The notes below the pieces were generated by a model that saw only the letters and a program-made list of their open reading frames with translations, was not told the DNA's origin and ran no database searches. 64,000 nt of DNA from Bacillota bacterium (GTDB lineage: Bacteria > Bacillota > Clostridia > Acetivibrionales > DSM-27016): positions 1 through 64,000 of the forward strand of contig JAEWDM010000024.1 of the NCBI GenBank assembly GCA_023390115.1, in the 5' to 3' direction. Position 1 is the stretch's first letter. Each line of letters opens with the position of its first letter. Positions 42,935 to 51,903 of the stretch are shown here, piece after piece. The position numbers and the translations under genes were made by a program.

Positions 42935-44245
42935 TTGTTTAGTGTGGGCATACTTAATGGGAAAATTTATATTAACGGGAGCTGGCTTCATGGCAACCTT
43001 TATATCAAAGACGATAAAATTGCCGCAATTTCGGGCTCATGCCTTGAGGCCGCTACCGAATATGATGCGGGAGGCAGGTATGTGCTTCCCGGCTTTATTG
43101 ACCCGCATGTACACTTTGCTTTAAGCAGCGGAAGGTATACTTCTGCGGACAATTTCAGAACAGGATCCATATCTGCTGCTTTTGGAGGTATTACCACCTT
43201 TATAGATTTCATAGATCCGGTTTGCCGGGCAGACGACATGGAAAAGGCGTATGAAAAAAGAAGGCTTCTTTCAATGGACAGTGTTATAGACTATGGACTT
43301 CATGCTACCATATCCAATCCTGGGGATGATCCGGGAGTAATGATAAAAAGGATGAAGGAGCTGGGCATGCCCACGGCAAAATTTTTTACGGCGTATTCCT
43401 CATCGAACAGAAGCACAAAAGACGACTACCTTGACAAAATGCTTTCAGCTTCAAAAGAGGGCTCGGTTATGGTGCTTGTGCATGCCGAGAATGAAGGCAT
43501 TATAAAGGAAGGAGAAGGGATAAGGGTGCCTGAGCATGAGGCTTCAAGGCCTGCGGCTTCTGAAATCAGCGAGGTTATAAAGCTGGCGGAAATGTCCAGG
43601 CTAAGGGACGGGCTGCTGTATATTGTGCATGTAAGCTGCGGAACTACTGTGGAGAGGCTTAAGGAGGGGTATGGGGAGCTTTTGGGAAAAAATATTTTTA
43701 TTGAAAGCTGTCCACATTATTTCACCTTTAATTCAAGCGTGTATGAGGGAGACAAGGGCGGGCTGTATACAATGATTCCCCCTTTGAGGCATGAGAAGGA
43801 AAGGAAAAGCCTTATAAAAGGCGTTAAGTCTGTTTACGCCATAGCGACCGATCACTGTCCCTTCAATGCAGCCGATAAAAGCATGGAGTATACGACACAC
43901 ATACCTATGGGTATAGGAGGAGTCGAGCATTCGTTTTCGCTTATGTATTCTTTGTTTGGAGAAGATATTATTGACAAATTTACAAAAAATCCCGCACAGG
44001 TTCATGGCCTGTATCCCAGGAAGGGGACGCTTATGCCGGGGTGTGACGCCGATGTGGCAATATTTGATCCGCAGCGGCAGTGGAGGGTCAGGGAGCACAA
44101 TTCAAGCTGTGACTATATACCCTATGAAGGAATTAATTTAAAGGGGAGGGTTGTAAGCACTGTCTCAAGGGGGAGATTTATAGTAAAGGATGGAGTTTAT
44201 CAGGGAGGACTGGGACAGTATATTGCGCGGGAAAGACAGAGCTGA
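42935..44245 (+). CDS. hydantoinase/dihydropyrimidinase-like amidohydrolase 1
   Basis: 436 residues from a TTG start at 42935. Metal site PGFIDPHVHFAL (H-x-H). The region of the bridging carboxylated lysine is PTAKFFTAYSSSN. Other His/Asp ligands: VLVHAENEG, YIVHVSCGTT, ESCPHYF and IATDHCPFNA. It opens cyclic ureides (hydantoins, dihydropyrimidines, allantoin-like) to N-carbamoyl amino acids. A second copy lies at 49837. The two are divergent, which suggests different ring substrates or stereo-preference. Confidence 0.87.
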   Translation: MFSVGILNGKIYINGSWLHGNLYIKDDKIAAISGSCLEAATEYDAGGRYVLPGFIDPHVHFALSSGRYTSADNFRTGSISAAFGGITTFIDFIDPVCRADDMEKAYEKRRLLSMDSVIDYGLHATISNPGDDPGVMIKRMKELGMPTAKFFTAYSSSNRSTKDDYLDKMLSASKEGSVMVLVHAENEGIIKEGEGIRVPEHEASRPAASEISEVIKLAEMSRLRDGLLYIVHVSCGTTVERLKEGYGELLGKNIFIESCPHYFTFNSSVYEGDKGGLYTMIPPLRHEKERKSLIKGVKSVYAIATDHCPFNAADKSMEYTTHIPMGIGGVEHSFSLMYSLFGEDIIDKFTKNPAQVHGLYPRKGTLMPGCDADVAIFDPQRQWRVREHNSSCDYIPYEGINLKGRVVSTVSRGRFIVKDGVYQGGLGQYIARERQS

Positions 44246-44285
44246 AGCAGGGTGCGGCTAAATTAAGGGGATTGAGGTGTGAAGG

Positions 44286-45518
44286 TTGGATTATTTTCTG
44301 AAATGCGTAAGCTGCGGCAGGGAATATGCGCGTGATGAGGTTGAATATACCTGTACCGCGTGCGGGGACAGAGTGGGCACTCTGGAAATAGTGCCGCATT
44401 ACAATTCCATAAAGGCAAGCAAAAAGGATTATGAAAAAAATGAGAGCCTATGGCAGTTTGAGAAGCTTTTACCGGTTGAGGAGGGCAGCTATAGGACGCA
44501 CCTGCATGTTGGGGGAACTCCTCTTTACAGCTTCTCCGGACTGCTTGGAATAAGAGAGCTGCTGGTGAAATATGACGGCGGCAGCCCGACGGCCTCATTT
44601 AAGGACAGGGCATCCGCGGTGGTGGTTACGAAGGCCTGTGAAAAGGGCTATGATACTGTATATTGCGCTTCGACGGGAAATGCTGCGGCTTCTCTTGCGG
44701 GACTTACGGCGGTAACCTCTCTTAAAACTTACATTTTTTTGCCCGCATCGGCTCCTGCCGCAAAAATTTCACAGCTTTTCGTGTACGGAGCAAGGGTGAT
44801 TGCTGTGGACGGAACCTATGATCAGGCGTTCGACCTTTCGCTGGAGGTTGGAAGGCTGAAGGGGTGGTATAGCAGAAATTCAGCAATAAATCCATATTCT
44901 CTTGAGGGTAAAAAAACGGGGGCATATGAGATTTGCGTACAAAATGGTTGGAGGATTCCCGATGTGGTGCTCGTAGGCGTGGGAGACGGTACTGTTATAA
45001 GCTCTTTTTATAAAGGCTTTTATGATTTTTACAGAATGGGCTTCATCGATAAAATTCCGCAAATAATAGGAGTGCAGGCGGCGGGCTCCGACGCGGTAAA
45101 GCGTGTGTTTGAAAGGGGAGAGCCATATGCTCCGCTGGATATAGAGGCAAGCACCATTGCAGACAGCATATCGGTAGGAAAGCCACGGGATGTAATAAAG
45201 GCAAGCGGTGCTGTGAAAAAAAGCGGAGGATTTTTTGTTGCTGTACAGGACCGGGAAATTATGCAGGCTGTTGTAGAATTAGCTGCAAATACGGGGGTTT
45301 TTGGAGAGCCCGCGGGCGCTGTTGCCTATGCGGGTCTTAAAAAGCTTATTGAATCGGGGAAGCTTCAGAAGGACAGCTCAGTCTGTATAGTGGTTACGGG
45401 GAACGGATTAAAGGATATTAGTGCCGTAGCCCGGTTTGTAGGCGTTCGTCCGGTCAAGCCCGATATATCCGGCATTATGCAGCATATCAAAATGGTGGAT
45501 GAAAACTCAGAGCTTTAA
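44286..45518 (+). CDS. threonine-synthase-like PLP enzyme
   Basis: 410 residues from a TTG start with GAGGTG upstream. An N-terminal zinc ribbon (CVSCGREYARDEVEYTCTACG) precedes the PLP domain: the lysine in GSPTASFKDRASAVV, then STGNAAASLAGLTA and the glycine loop GVGDGTVIS. It matches class-II threonine synthases. In a catabolic operon a role as threonine/serine/diaminopropionate dehydratase-type lyase is as likely as threonine synthesis. Last gene before a stretch with a shared regulatory block. Confidence 0.82.
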   Translation: MDYFLKCVSCGREYARDEVEYTCTACGDRVGTLEIVPHYNSIKASKKDYEKNESLWQFEKLLPVEEGSYRTHLHVGGTPLYSFSGLLGIRELLVKYDGGSPTASFKDRASAVVVTKACEKGYDTVYCASTGNAAASLAGLTAVTSLKTYIFLPASAPAAKISQLFVYGARVIAVDGTYDQAFDLSLEVGRLKGWYSRNSAINPYSLEGKKTGAYEICVQNGWRIPDVVLVGVGDGTVISSFYKGFYDFYRMGFIDKIPQIIGVQAAGSDAVKRVFERGEPYAPLDIEASTIADSISVGKPRDVIKASGAVKKSGGFFVAVQDREIMQAVVELAANTGVFGEPAGAVAYAGLKKLIESGKLQKDSSVCIVVTGNGLKDISAVARFVGVRPVKPDISGIMQHIKMVDENSEL

Positions 45519-45541
45519 TTATCAAAATGAGAATAGTTTTT
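45518..45541 (+). promoter_or_regulatory. second copy of the catabolic-operon regulatory block
   Basis: The block beginning ATTATCAAA and containing TGAGAATA matches 38431-38454 at 21 of 24 positions. It is the likely operator or activator site that links the ECF/hydantoinase transcript to the first operon. Confidence 0.6.
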
Positions 45542-45609
45542 CAGAATAATACGGCTATGTGGTACTAAATGAAAGAAATACGGCTTTTAAAGGTATTCTG
45601 TTGATTATT

Positions 45610-45631
45610 TTATGCTCAGGCTATAGCATAA
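45610..45631 (+). promoter_or_regulatory. leader hairpin upstream of the ECF genes
   Basis: TTATGCT (45610-45616) pairs with AGCATAA (45625-45631). It lies between the regulatory block and the 17-bp terminator, so it could be part of an attenuator leader. Confidence 0.4.
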
Positions 45632-45670
45632 GAGTATAAGAAAATTGAATGACGGAATTAAAGTTCTTGC

Positions 45671-45712
45671 AAAGGTGCATGCTGATAGTAGTATCAGCAT
45701 GCACCTTTTTTT
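45671..45712 (+). terminator. 17-bp terminator or attenuator before the ECF S gene
   Basis: Arms 45671-45687 and 45692-45708 (AAAGGTGCATGCTGATA and its perfect complement), 4-base loop, then a T run to 45712. It lies 43 bases before the S-component ATG. It can end the upstream operon, or, if transcription starts near 45600, attenuate the transporter operon. Confidence 0.88.
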
Positions 45713-45754
45713 ATATAAATGTAAATCTTTATTATTTTAGAGGAGGTTAATGTT

Positions 45755-46357
45755 ATGTCTAAGGGAGTTTGGAAAATTGAAGACGGAGAGGTAAGAAAGG
45801 CAGGCCTGTCACATTTTGTTATGATGGCGTTATTTACAGGTATTGGTATTGTTGTAGGTACTTTCGGAAGTATTGCCGTGCCTTTGGGTTTTGTATCGGC
45901 CTTCTGGCCCGGACAGGCCATACAGAGCGTAGGAAGCATATGGTATGGAGGCTGGGGAGGAATCGCATCATTTGTTTTCCCTATAATTTCAAATGCAATA
46001 TCGGGTTCGGCCGCGCTGCCGGTGTCTCTTGCATATATACCCGGCAACCTTGCACAGGGCTTGATTGCCGGTTGGGCGTTCAGGCAGTTTAGTGCAGACC
46101 CGAGACTTGTAAAGGCATCTGACTGGATTAATTTTACTGTCTGGGGCGTTATCGTATCAAACCTTATAGGCGCAGGCTGGGGAAGCACGGTGCTCAGAAT
46201 GTTCGGGCTTATAGCACCTGACGCTCATTTTACTGTATTCGCCGGCTGGTTTATGGGAAATGCCGTTGCATCATGGATTCTTGGAGTGTTGATGCTTAAG
46301 TTTGTATCTCCTATTGTTATTAAAACAAAAACATTTTGCAAAGGATACTGGGCATAG
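45755..46357 (+). CDS. ECF transporter substrate-binding (S) component
   Basis: 200 residues with about six hydrophobic helices. MMALFTGIGIVVGTFGSIAV and LAYIPGNLAQGLIAGW have the small-residue-rich helix pattern of S components. It is immediately upstream of T and two A subunit genes, so it gives this ECF transporter its specificity. It does not match a vitamin type I recognise (not clearly BioY, RibU, ThiT). The surrounding hydantoinase genes suggest a ureide or amino-acid-derived substrate. RBS GAGGAGG. Confidence 0.82.
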   Translation: MSKGVWKIEDGEVRKAGLSHFVMMALFTGIGIVVGTFGSIAVPLGFVSAFWPGQAIQSVGSIWYGGWGGIASFVFPIISNAISGSAALPVSLAYIPGNLAQGLIAGWAFRQFSADPRLVKASDWINFTVWGVIVSNLIGAGWGSTVLRMFGLIAPDAHFTVFAGWFMGNAVASWILGVLMLKFVSPIVIKTKTFCKGYWA

Positions 46358-46372
46358 AGAGGAAGTATGCGC

Positions 46373-46429
46373 AAAGCACGGGGATGATGACGGAAGGTCT
46401 GGAGCTTTTATATGCATCCCCGGGGCTTT
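46373..46429 (+). repeat. intercistronic stem-loop
   Basis: AAAGC-A-CGGGGATG (46373-46386) pairs with CATCCCCG-GG-GCTTT (46415-46429). It lies between the S and T genes. No T run follows, so it may stabilise or process the mRNA and set subunit ratio. Confidence 0.55.
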
Positions 46430-46476
46430 AGGCATTAAACAGGCAATGAAAGCTTAGACTAGAGAGGTGATTTAAA

Positions 46477-47361
46477 ATGGCAGTTGAAAGAAAGATGCAA
46501 AAAACAATTATAGGCTTTGTGCCATACCAGTCGCCCATATATGCCCTTCATCCCCTTGTAAGGCTTGTTATTTTTCTGGTAACGGGGTTTATACCTCTTT
46601 TTGTTGAAATACCTGAAGTGAATATTCTTTTCTTAATAGCAATAATAGGTCTCTTCATATATTCCAGGGTGGATCTTAAAAAGCTCAAGATGTATATGCC
46701 TATGGTATTTACGGTTGGGGTGTTTATATTTGCGACCTACCTGTTTTTCCCAATAGCAAAGGGAGAGAAAATACTTTTATACCAGCTTGGGGCAGTTAAG
46801 CTGTACTACAACTCAATTATGTGGGCGGCATGCATATATTTCAGGATTATAGCTCTTTTATTTGCATCAATTTTTTATTTTTCTACAAACAGGGAAAGGG
46901 ATATACTTATTGCCTTCAGAAGCCTTAGGATGCCTTTTGTGGCCACTTATTTCCTTGGATTGTCCCTTCGGGCCACAGGGATTTTTATGGAGGATTACCA
47001 GATTATAAGGGAGGCGGAGCAGGCCAGGGGACTTGATGTTTCCGATCTTTCGTTTGTGGGCAAGATAAAGCATTTTTCCATGTATATGATACCGCTGTTT
47101 ACGCTGTCTATAAGGAGGTGCGAGGAAATAAGCGTAGGCTTGTATTCAAAGGGAACGGTGATATCCAATAAAATTGACGGAAGGAAGCGGCCTGATTACC
47201 TTATGTCCAAGAACCCCGTTACGAAAAAGGATATCTGTTATTCGGCGGCGATTGTTTTGTTTTTCCTTGCATTCTGTTCTCTTCAGATATTCGGCGGATT
47301 ATTCAGCCTGAATAATTCACCGGTAAATATCGCTATACTTGAACTTTTAAAAGGAGGATGA
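46477..47361 (+). CDS. ecfT: ECF transporter transmembrane (T) component
   Basis: 294 residues, five or six membrane helices (for example LVRLVIFLVTGFIPLFVEIP and VTKKDICYSAAIVLFFLAFC). The coupling region shows EAEQARGLDVSD (the A-R-G motif) and, at the second motif, RCEEISVGLYSKGTV, where R-G is replaced by K-G. It couples S and A subunits by cytoplasmic coupling helices. Four bases before the first ATPase. Confidence 0.87.
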   Translation: MAVERKMQKTIIGFVPYQSPIYALHPLVRLVIFLVTGFIPLFVEIPEVNILFLIAIIGLFIYSRVDLKKLKMYMPMVFTVGVFIFATYLFFPIAKGEKILLYQLGAVKLYYNSIMWAACIYFRIIALLFASIFYFSTNRERDILIAFRSLRMPFVATYFLGLSLRATGIFMEDYQIIREAEQARGLDVSDLSFVGKIKHFSMYMIPLFTLSIRRCEEISVGLYSKGTVISNKIDGRKRPDYLMSKNPVTKKDICYSAAIVLFFLAFCSLQIFGGLFSLNNSPVNIAILELLKGG

Positions 47362-47364
47362 CAG

Positions 47365-48213
47365 ATGAACGCTATTGAGATTTCAGGCCTTAACTGGAAG
47401 TACAGCGGAAAGGACGAGCCCGCGCTTAAGGATATTAATTTAAGCATTCAGGAAAATACCTTTGTTGGTATTATAGGCTCTAATGAATCCGGTAAAACGA
47501 CTCTTGTTTCGTGCATTAAGGGGCTTATACCGGAGAACTACTCAGGGATCTACAAGGGAGAGGTAAAGCTGTTCGGCAAGTCGATAAAGGAATGCTCCAC
47601 AGTTGATATTGCCAGAACAGTGGGAATGGTATTTTCCGATCCAGATGCACAATTTACCTCAATGAGCGTGGAGGAGGAAATTGCTTTCGGACTGGAGAAC
47701 ATGGGACTTCCTGTGAGCGAAATAAAAGAAAGGATTGAATGGGTAAGCGAGCTTACCTCTATTGGAAGCCTGCTTGAGAAGCCCCCGTATGACCTGTCGG
47801 GAGGACAGAAGCAAAGAATAGCAATTGCTTCGATTATAGCAATGAAGCCCAGGATTATAATTCTTGATGAGCCGACATCGATGTTGGATCCTTTTGCAAA
47901 GGATAATATTTTCAGTCTTTTGCAGACTATGAAGAGGGAACTTAAGGTAACAATACTGGTAGTGGAACATAATATTGAAAAGATTGCAGAGCTTGCCGAT
48001 CAAATTATTCTGGTGAGCAATGGGAAAATAGAAAAAATCGGAGAATCGGAAAGATTTTTTGATGACATAGAATTTATTGAAAGCCATAGTGTAAAAGTAC
48101 CTGAGGCTATAAAGTTTATTCAGAGGCTATATAAGGAAAAGGGGCTTTGCGGCAGTACTCCTGTAAGATTTGATGAAATAGAGAAGGCTGTTAAGGAGCT
48201 TCTTGGAAAGTGA
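47365..48213 (+). CDS. ECF transporter ATPase A1
   Basis: 282 residues. Walker A GSNESGKTT, Q-loop VFSDPDAQFTSMSVEEE, signature LSGGQKQR, Walker B IIILDEPTSMLDP and switch His VVEHNIE. All motifs intact. The 'FSDPDAQ' form of the Q-loop is ECF-type. It pairs with the next ATPase. RBS GGAGGATG. Confidence 0.92.
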   Translation: MNAIEISGLNWKYSGKDEPALKDINLSIQENTFVGIIGSNESGKTTLVSCIKGLIPENYSGIYKGEVKLFGKSIKECSTVDIARTVGMVFSDPDAQFTSMSVEEEIAFGLENMGLPVSEIKERIEWVSELTSIGSLLEKPPYDLSGGQKQRIAIASIIAMKPRIIILDEPTSMLDPFAKDNIFSLLQTMKRELKVTILVVEHNIEKIAELADQIILVSNGKIEKIGESERFFDDIEFIESHSVKVPEAIKFIQRLYKEKGLCGSTPVRFDEIEKAVKELLGK

Positions 48214-48223
48214 GGCGGGATTT

Positions 48224-49057
48224 TTGAGTACAGACAAAATAATAGAGGTCAAAGGGCTTACCTATTGTTACAGCGATGGGACAAAAGCACTGGAGGATAT
48301 TAATATAGACTTTTATAAGAGCCAGTTTATTGCTTTTATAGGCCAGAACGGGTGTGGCAAAACCACCTTTTCCAAATGCCTGAACGGAATTTTTAAGCCT
48401 ACCGGGGGTAAGATATTAGTTAATGGATTGGATACTTCGCTGCCTAAAATTAACAGGCAGCTTGTGGAGAATATAGGCTATGTGTTTCAAAACCCCGATC
48501 ACCAGTTGTTTAATAACAGCGTATATGATGAAATCGCATATGCTCCAAGAAATTTAAAGCTGGACGAGGAACAGGTAAGGGAGAGGGTTTTGGTTGCCTC
48601 GAAAATTTCCGGTGTAAGCGAGGGGCTTTTTGAAGAGCACCCGTTTTTTCTGGTAAAAGGACTCAGGCAGAGAATAGCGATAGCCTCTATTTTGTCTCTG
48701 AAGCCGAGGGTAATTATAGTTGACGAGCCTACGACAGGGCAGGATCACAAGCAGTCCATAGAGGTAATGGAATTCCTTAAAATGCTTAATGAGGAACTGG
48801 GGCATACTATAATTATTGTCACGCACGAGATGGACATTGTGGCTCAATATGCAAAGCGCGTTGTAGTAATGAATGATGGAAAAGTGCTTACCGACGGTAC
48901 TGTAAAGGAAGTGTTTGCAAACCCCGGGCTGCTTGAACGGGCCAACGTAAAGCCGCCCCAGATAACAAGGCTGGCCCAGGCCTTAGGCAGCTACGGATTT
49001 AAAAATAATGTGATATCCTTTGATGAAATGTGCCAGCAGTGGGATAATAGGGCATAA
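48224..49057 (+). CDS. ECF transporter ATPase A2 with degenerate signature
   Basis: 277 residues from a TTG start with GAGGCGGG upstream; an earlier in-frame TTG at 48203 overlaps the previous gene. Walker A GQNGCGKTT, Q-loop VFQNPDHQLFNNSVYDE, Walker B VIIVDEPTTGQD and switch His IVTHEMD are intact. The signature reads FLVKGLRQR instead of LSGGQ, so one of the two composite sites in the A1/A2 dimer should be weak. About 80 bases separate it from the racemase gene. Confidence 0.88.
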   Translation: MSTDKIIEVKGLTYCYSDGTKALEDINIDFYKSQFIAFIGQNGCGKTTFSKCLNGIFKPTGGKILVNGLDTSLPKINRQLVENIGYVFQNPDHQLFNNSVYDEIAYAPRNLKLDEEQVRERVLVASKISGVSEGLFEEHPFFLVKGLRQRIAIASILSLKPRVIIVDEPTTGQDHKQSIEVMEFLKMLNEELGHTIIIVTHEMDIVAQYAKRVVVMNDGKVLTDGTVKEVFANPGLLERANVKPPQITRLAQALGSYGFKNNVISFDEMCQQWDNRA

Positions 49058-49137
49058 GGAATTTCTTCCAAACAATTTTAACAGCTTTGGAAAGATGCAT
49101 TTGAGGGATAGGTAAAATATTTTTTGAGGTAGAGAAT

Positions 49138-49833
49138 ATGAAAAAGTATCTTGTAATAAATCCTAACAGCTCAGAGAAAATGACGGACGATATACGCAAT
49201 ACAATACAGGGACTGAGCCTTCCAAATGCTGACGCACATGTGGTACGCATGGAAAAGGCTCCGGTCGTACTGGAGAGCTTTACAGATTACACTATTGCGG
49301 GTGCGGAGGCTGTTAAATATATTTCGGAGGGGCATGCAGGGGGTTATTCGGGTATACTCTTAGCGTGCTTTGGAGACCCTTGCCTGTATGCGCTGAAGGA
49401 GTCGGCAGGGGTACCCGTTGTGGGAATCGCAGAGGCTTCGCTCTCTATTGCGCTGCTTTTGGGCTTTAAATTCAGCATTGCTGCCGCTGCCCGAAAGGCG
49501 CAGCCTATGATGGAGTCTATGGTAAAGGGATACGGGCTGGAAAGCCGTATGGCGTCGGTGGAAAGCCTGGACCTGAATATAGAGGGCTTTATAAATAAAA
49601 GAGAGCTGCTGGAGGATAAATTGACAGAGTGTGGGAAGCGGGCCATACATAATGGAGCTGAGGTTCTTGTGCTGGGATGTGCCGGAATGACCATGATCAG
49701 CGAAAGGGTTGAAAAAAGCTTGGGAATTCCGGTGGTAGACCCTGTCAAGGCAGGAATGGGAGCCCTGTGTACTGTTGTGGAAACGGGTCTTTGCATCTCA
49801 AGGCTGGGGCTGTATAAGGAAATGGAGGTTTAG
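49138..49833 (+). CDS. Asp/Glu/hydantoin racemase family protein
   Basis: 231 residues. LVINPNSSEKMTDDI at the N-terminus and two catalytic-type cysteines, in LLACFGDPCLY and EVLVLGCAGMTMI, match the hydantoin/aspartate racemase fold (acid-base Cys pair). Next to a hydantoinase four bases downstream, it likely interconverts D- and L-5-substituted hydantoins so both can be opened. ATG at 49138, RBS TTGAGGTAG. Confidence 0.87.
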   Translation: MKKYLVINPNSSEKMTDDIRNTIQGLSLPNADAHVVRMEKAPVVLESFTDYTIAGAEAVKYISEGHAGGYSGILLACFGDPCLYALKESAGVPVVGIAEASLSIALLLGFKFSIAAAARKAQPMMESMVKGYGLESRMASVESLDLNIEGFINKRELLEDKLTECGKRAIHNGAEVLVLGCAGMTMISERVEKSLGIPVVDPVKAGMGALCTVVETGLCISRLGLYKEMEV

Positions 49834-49836
49834 TGT

Positions 49837-51237
49837 ATGCCTGATTTAATTATAAAAAATGGAACGGTAGTAACGCCGTGGTCCAGCTTTAAGGCGGATA
49901 TTGCAGTGCAGGACTCTGTCATTGAGGCTGTGGGAGCGGCTTCTCTTTTCGGAAGGGCAAAAAGGGAGATAGATGCGGAGGGCATGTATGTCCTGCCGGG
50001 CATAATAGACCCGCATACGCATTTTGAGGCCCCGTTTATGGGTTGCAAGGGTGCGCTGGACTTTTACAGCGGAAGCATTGCCGGAGCTTTTGGAGGTGTC
50101 ACAACGTTTATTGACTTTACCAATTCCAGGGCGGGGCATTCTGTGATGGCCAGCATTGAGGAGAGACGGGAGGAGATGTCCAAAAGCTGTGTAGATTACG
50201 GTGTACATGCCAAGTTTGTAGAGGCGGAAAAGCCGGTGCTTGATGAAATTAAGTCAATTGTGGAATACGGATGCCCCAGCTTCAAAATGTTTATGACATA
50301 TAAAAAGGAAGGTGTAATGATAGATGACGAGGGCATGCTTTCCGTTATGGCTGAAGCAAAGAAATGGGGAGGCCTGCCGGGAGTCCACGCAGAGAATAAT
50401 GCAATAGCCGAGTCAAATATTGAAAAATTCAGAGGAGATGGACGGCTTCAGTGGGAGTATTTTGAAAAATCCAAGCCCAATCTGTGCGAGATGGAGGCAG
50501 TACAGAGGGTTGTGCTGTATGCAAGATATACCGGATGTCCGTTGTATATATTCCACCTTTCAACCTCAGAGGGGCTGTCGGTGATAAAGCAGGCGCAAAA
50601 TGAAGGCGTGAGGGTTTTTACCGAGACTTGTCCGCATTATCTGACCCTTACGAGAGAAAGATATAAGCAGGAGGACGGACACCTTTATATGATGAGCCCG
50701 CCTTTAAGGGGAGAGCGGGATTTGGAGGCTATGTGGGGGGGGCTAGGAGACGGGAGCATTTCGATAATAGGCTCGGATGACTGTACCTATTCCATTGAGG
50801 AAAAAGAAATGTTTTTAGAAAGGGATGCGGAAGGGAGTGTTAAGCAGGATTTCACAAGGGTCGTAAACGGAGCCCCGGGAATTGAGGCAAGGCTTATGCT
50901 GCTTTTAGAGGAGGGCGTAAATAAGGGAAGGATAAGCTTAAATAAGCTGTGTGAAATAACCTCCTACAATCCGGCAAAAACCTTCGGGCTATATCCCCAA
51001 AAGGGAATAATACAAAAGGGGAGCGATGCCGATCTTGTAATTATTGACCCTGACAAGGTCCGGCAGATATCACATGAAACTCTGCACCATAATGTGGACT
51101 ATTCTATTTATGAGGGAAGAAGTGTAAAGGGGTGGCCTGTTGTTACAATACACAGGGGAAGAGTTATTGTTGAAAACGGAGAGTTTCTGGGCTTGCGGGG
51201 AGACGGAAGATTTATGAAAAGAAAAATAAGGCTATGA
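49837..51237 (+). CDS. dihydropyrimidinase/hydantoinase-like amidohydrolase 2
   Basis: 466 residues, full length. LIIKNGTVVTPWSSFKADIA, PGIIDPHTHFEAPFMG (H-x-H), carboxylated-Lys region CPSFKMFMTYKKEG, GVHAENNAI, FHLSTSEGLS, ETCPHYLTL and IGSDDCTYS. A closer fit to classical D-hydantoinase than the first copy. Starts four bases after the racemase stop, with GGAGG. Overlaps the serine dehydratase gene by ATGA. Confidence 0.92.
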   Translation: MPDLIIKNGTVVTPWSSFKADIAVQDSVIEAVGAASLFGRAKREIDAEGMYVLPGIIDPHTHFEAPFMGCKGALDFYSGSIAGAFGGVTTFIDFTNSRAGHSVMASIEERREEMSKSCVDYGVHAKFVEAEKPVLDEIKSIVEYGCPSFKMFMTYKKEGVMIDDEGMLSVMAEAKKWGGLPGVHAENNAIAESNIEKFRGDGRLQWEYFEKSKPNLCEMEAVQRVVLYARYTGCPLYIFHLSTSEGLSVIKQAQNEGVRVFTETCPHYLTLTRERYKQEDGHLYMMSPPLRGERDLEAMWGGLGDGSISIIGSDDCTYSIEEKEMFLERDAEGSVKQDFTRVVNGAPGIEARLMLLLEEGVNKGRISLNKLCEITSYNPAKTFGLYPQKGIIQKGSDADLVIIDPDKVRQISHETLHHNVDYSIYEGRSVKGWPVVTIHRGRVIVENGEFLGLRGDGRFMKRKIRL

Positions 51238-51893
51238 ATATTTTTGATATAATAGGCCCTGTAATGATTGGGCCTTCCAGCTCCCATACCGCGGGCGCCG
51301 TCAGGATTGCCAACGTGGCAAGGACGCTTTTGGGAGAGAAGGTAAAAAGCGCCTGTATAAAGCTGCACGGTTCCTTTGCAGAGACATATAAGGGTCATGG
51401 GACTGACAAGGCCATAATAGGGGGGCTTATGGGTTATCTTCCCGATGATCCCCGTATCAGGAAAAGCATAGAGCTTGCAGAGCTGGACGGAATGACGTTC
51501 AGCATAGAGACTGCATCCTTGGGAGATGTGCATCCCAATACCGCTTTAATCTCAGCCGAGGGGATAGCGGGTAAAAAAGCATCTATTCTGGGCTCTTCCA
51601 CAGGCGGAGGGAATATTGTCATAAGGCAAATAGACGGTCTGGACGTGGAGTTTACGGGACAGTACAATTCCTTAATAGTTGAGTATGCCGACAGGCCGCG
51701 CATGGTAGCCATGATTACGTCTATAATAGGAGACAGAAACATAAATATTGCAAACATGAAGGTATACCGTTCGGCGAGGGGAGGGAAGGCTATCATGACT
51801 ATAGAAATTGATCAAAAGGTTCCGGGAGAGCTTATAAATATGATAAGGCAGCAGCCGGATGTGTTTAATGTGATCAATATTGAAGTGGTGTGA
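51234..51893 (+). CDS. sdaAB: L-serine dehydratase, beta subunit
   Basis: 219 residues. IIGPVMIGPSSSHTAGAVRI is the conserved start. GHGTDKAIIGGLMGY follows, and the C-terminal half is an ACT domain (MVAMITSIIGDRNINIANMK). With the alpha subunit it converts L-serine to pyruvate and ammonia using an Fe-S cluster. It starts in the hydantoinase stop (ATGA), so serine or a close analogue is likely an endpoint of the pathway. Confidence 0.95.
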   Translation: MNIFDIIGPVMIGPSSSHTAGAVRIANVARTLLGEKVKSACIKLHGSFAETYKGHGTDKAIIGGLMGYLPDDPRIRKSIELAELDGMTFSIETASLGDVHPNTALISAEGIAGKKASILGSSTGGGNIVIRQIDGLDVEFTGQYNSLIVEYADRPRMVAMITSIIGDRNINIANMKVYRSARGGKAIMTIEIDQKVPGELINMIRQQPDVFNVINIEVV

Positions 51894-51903
51894 TGCCTAA
51901 ATT

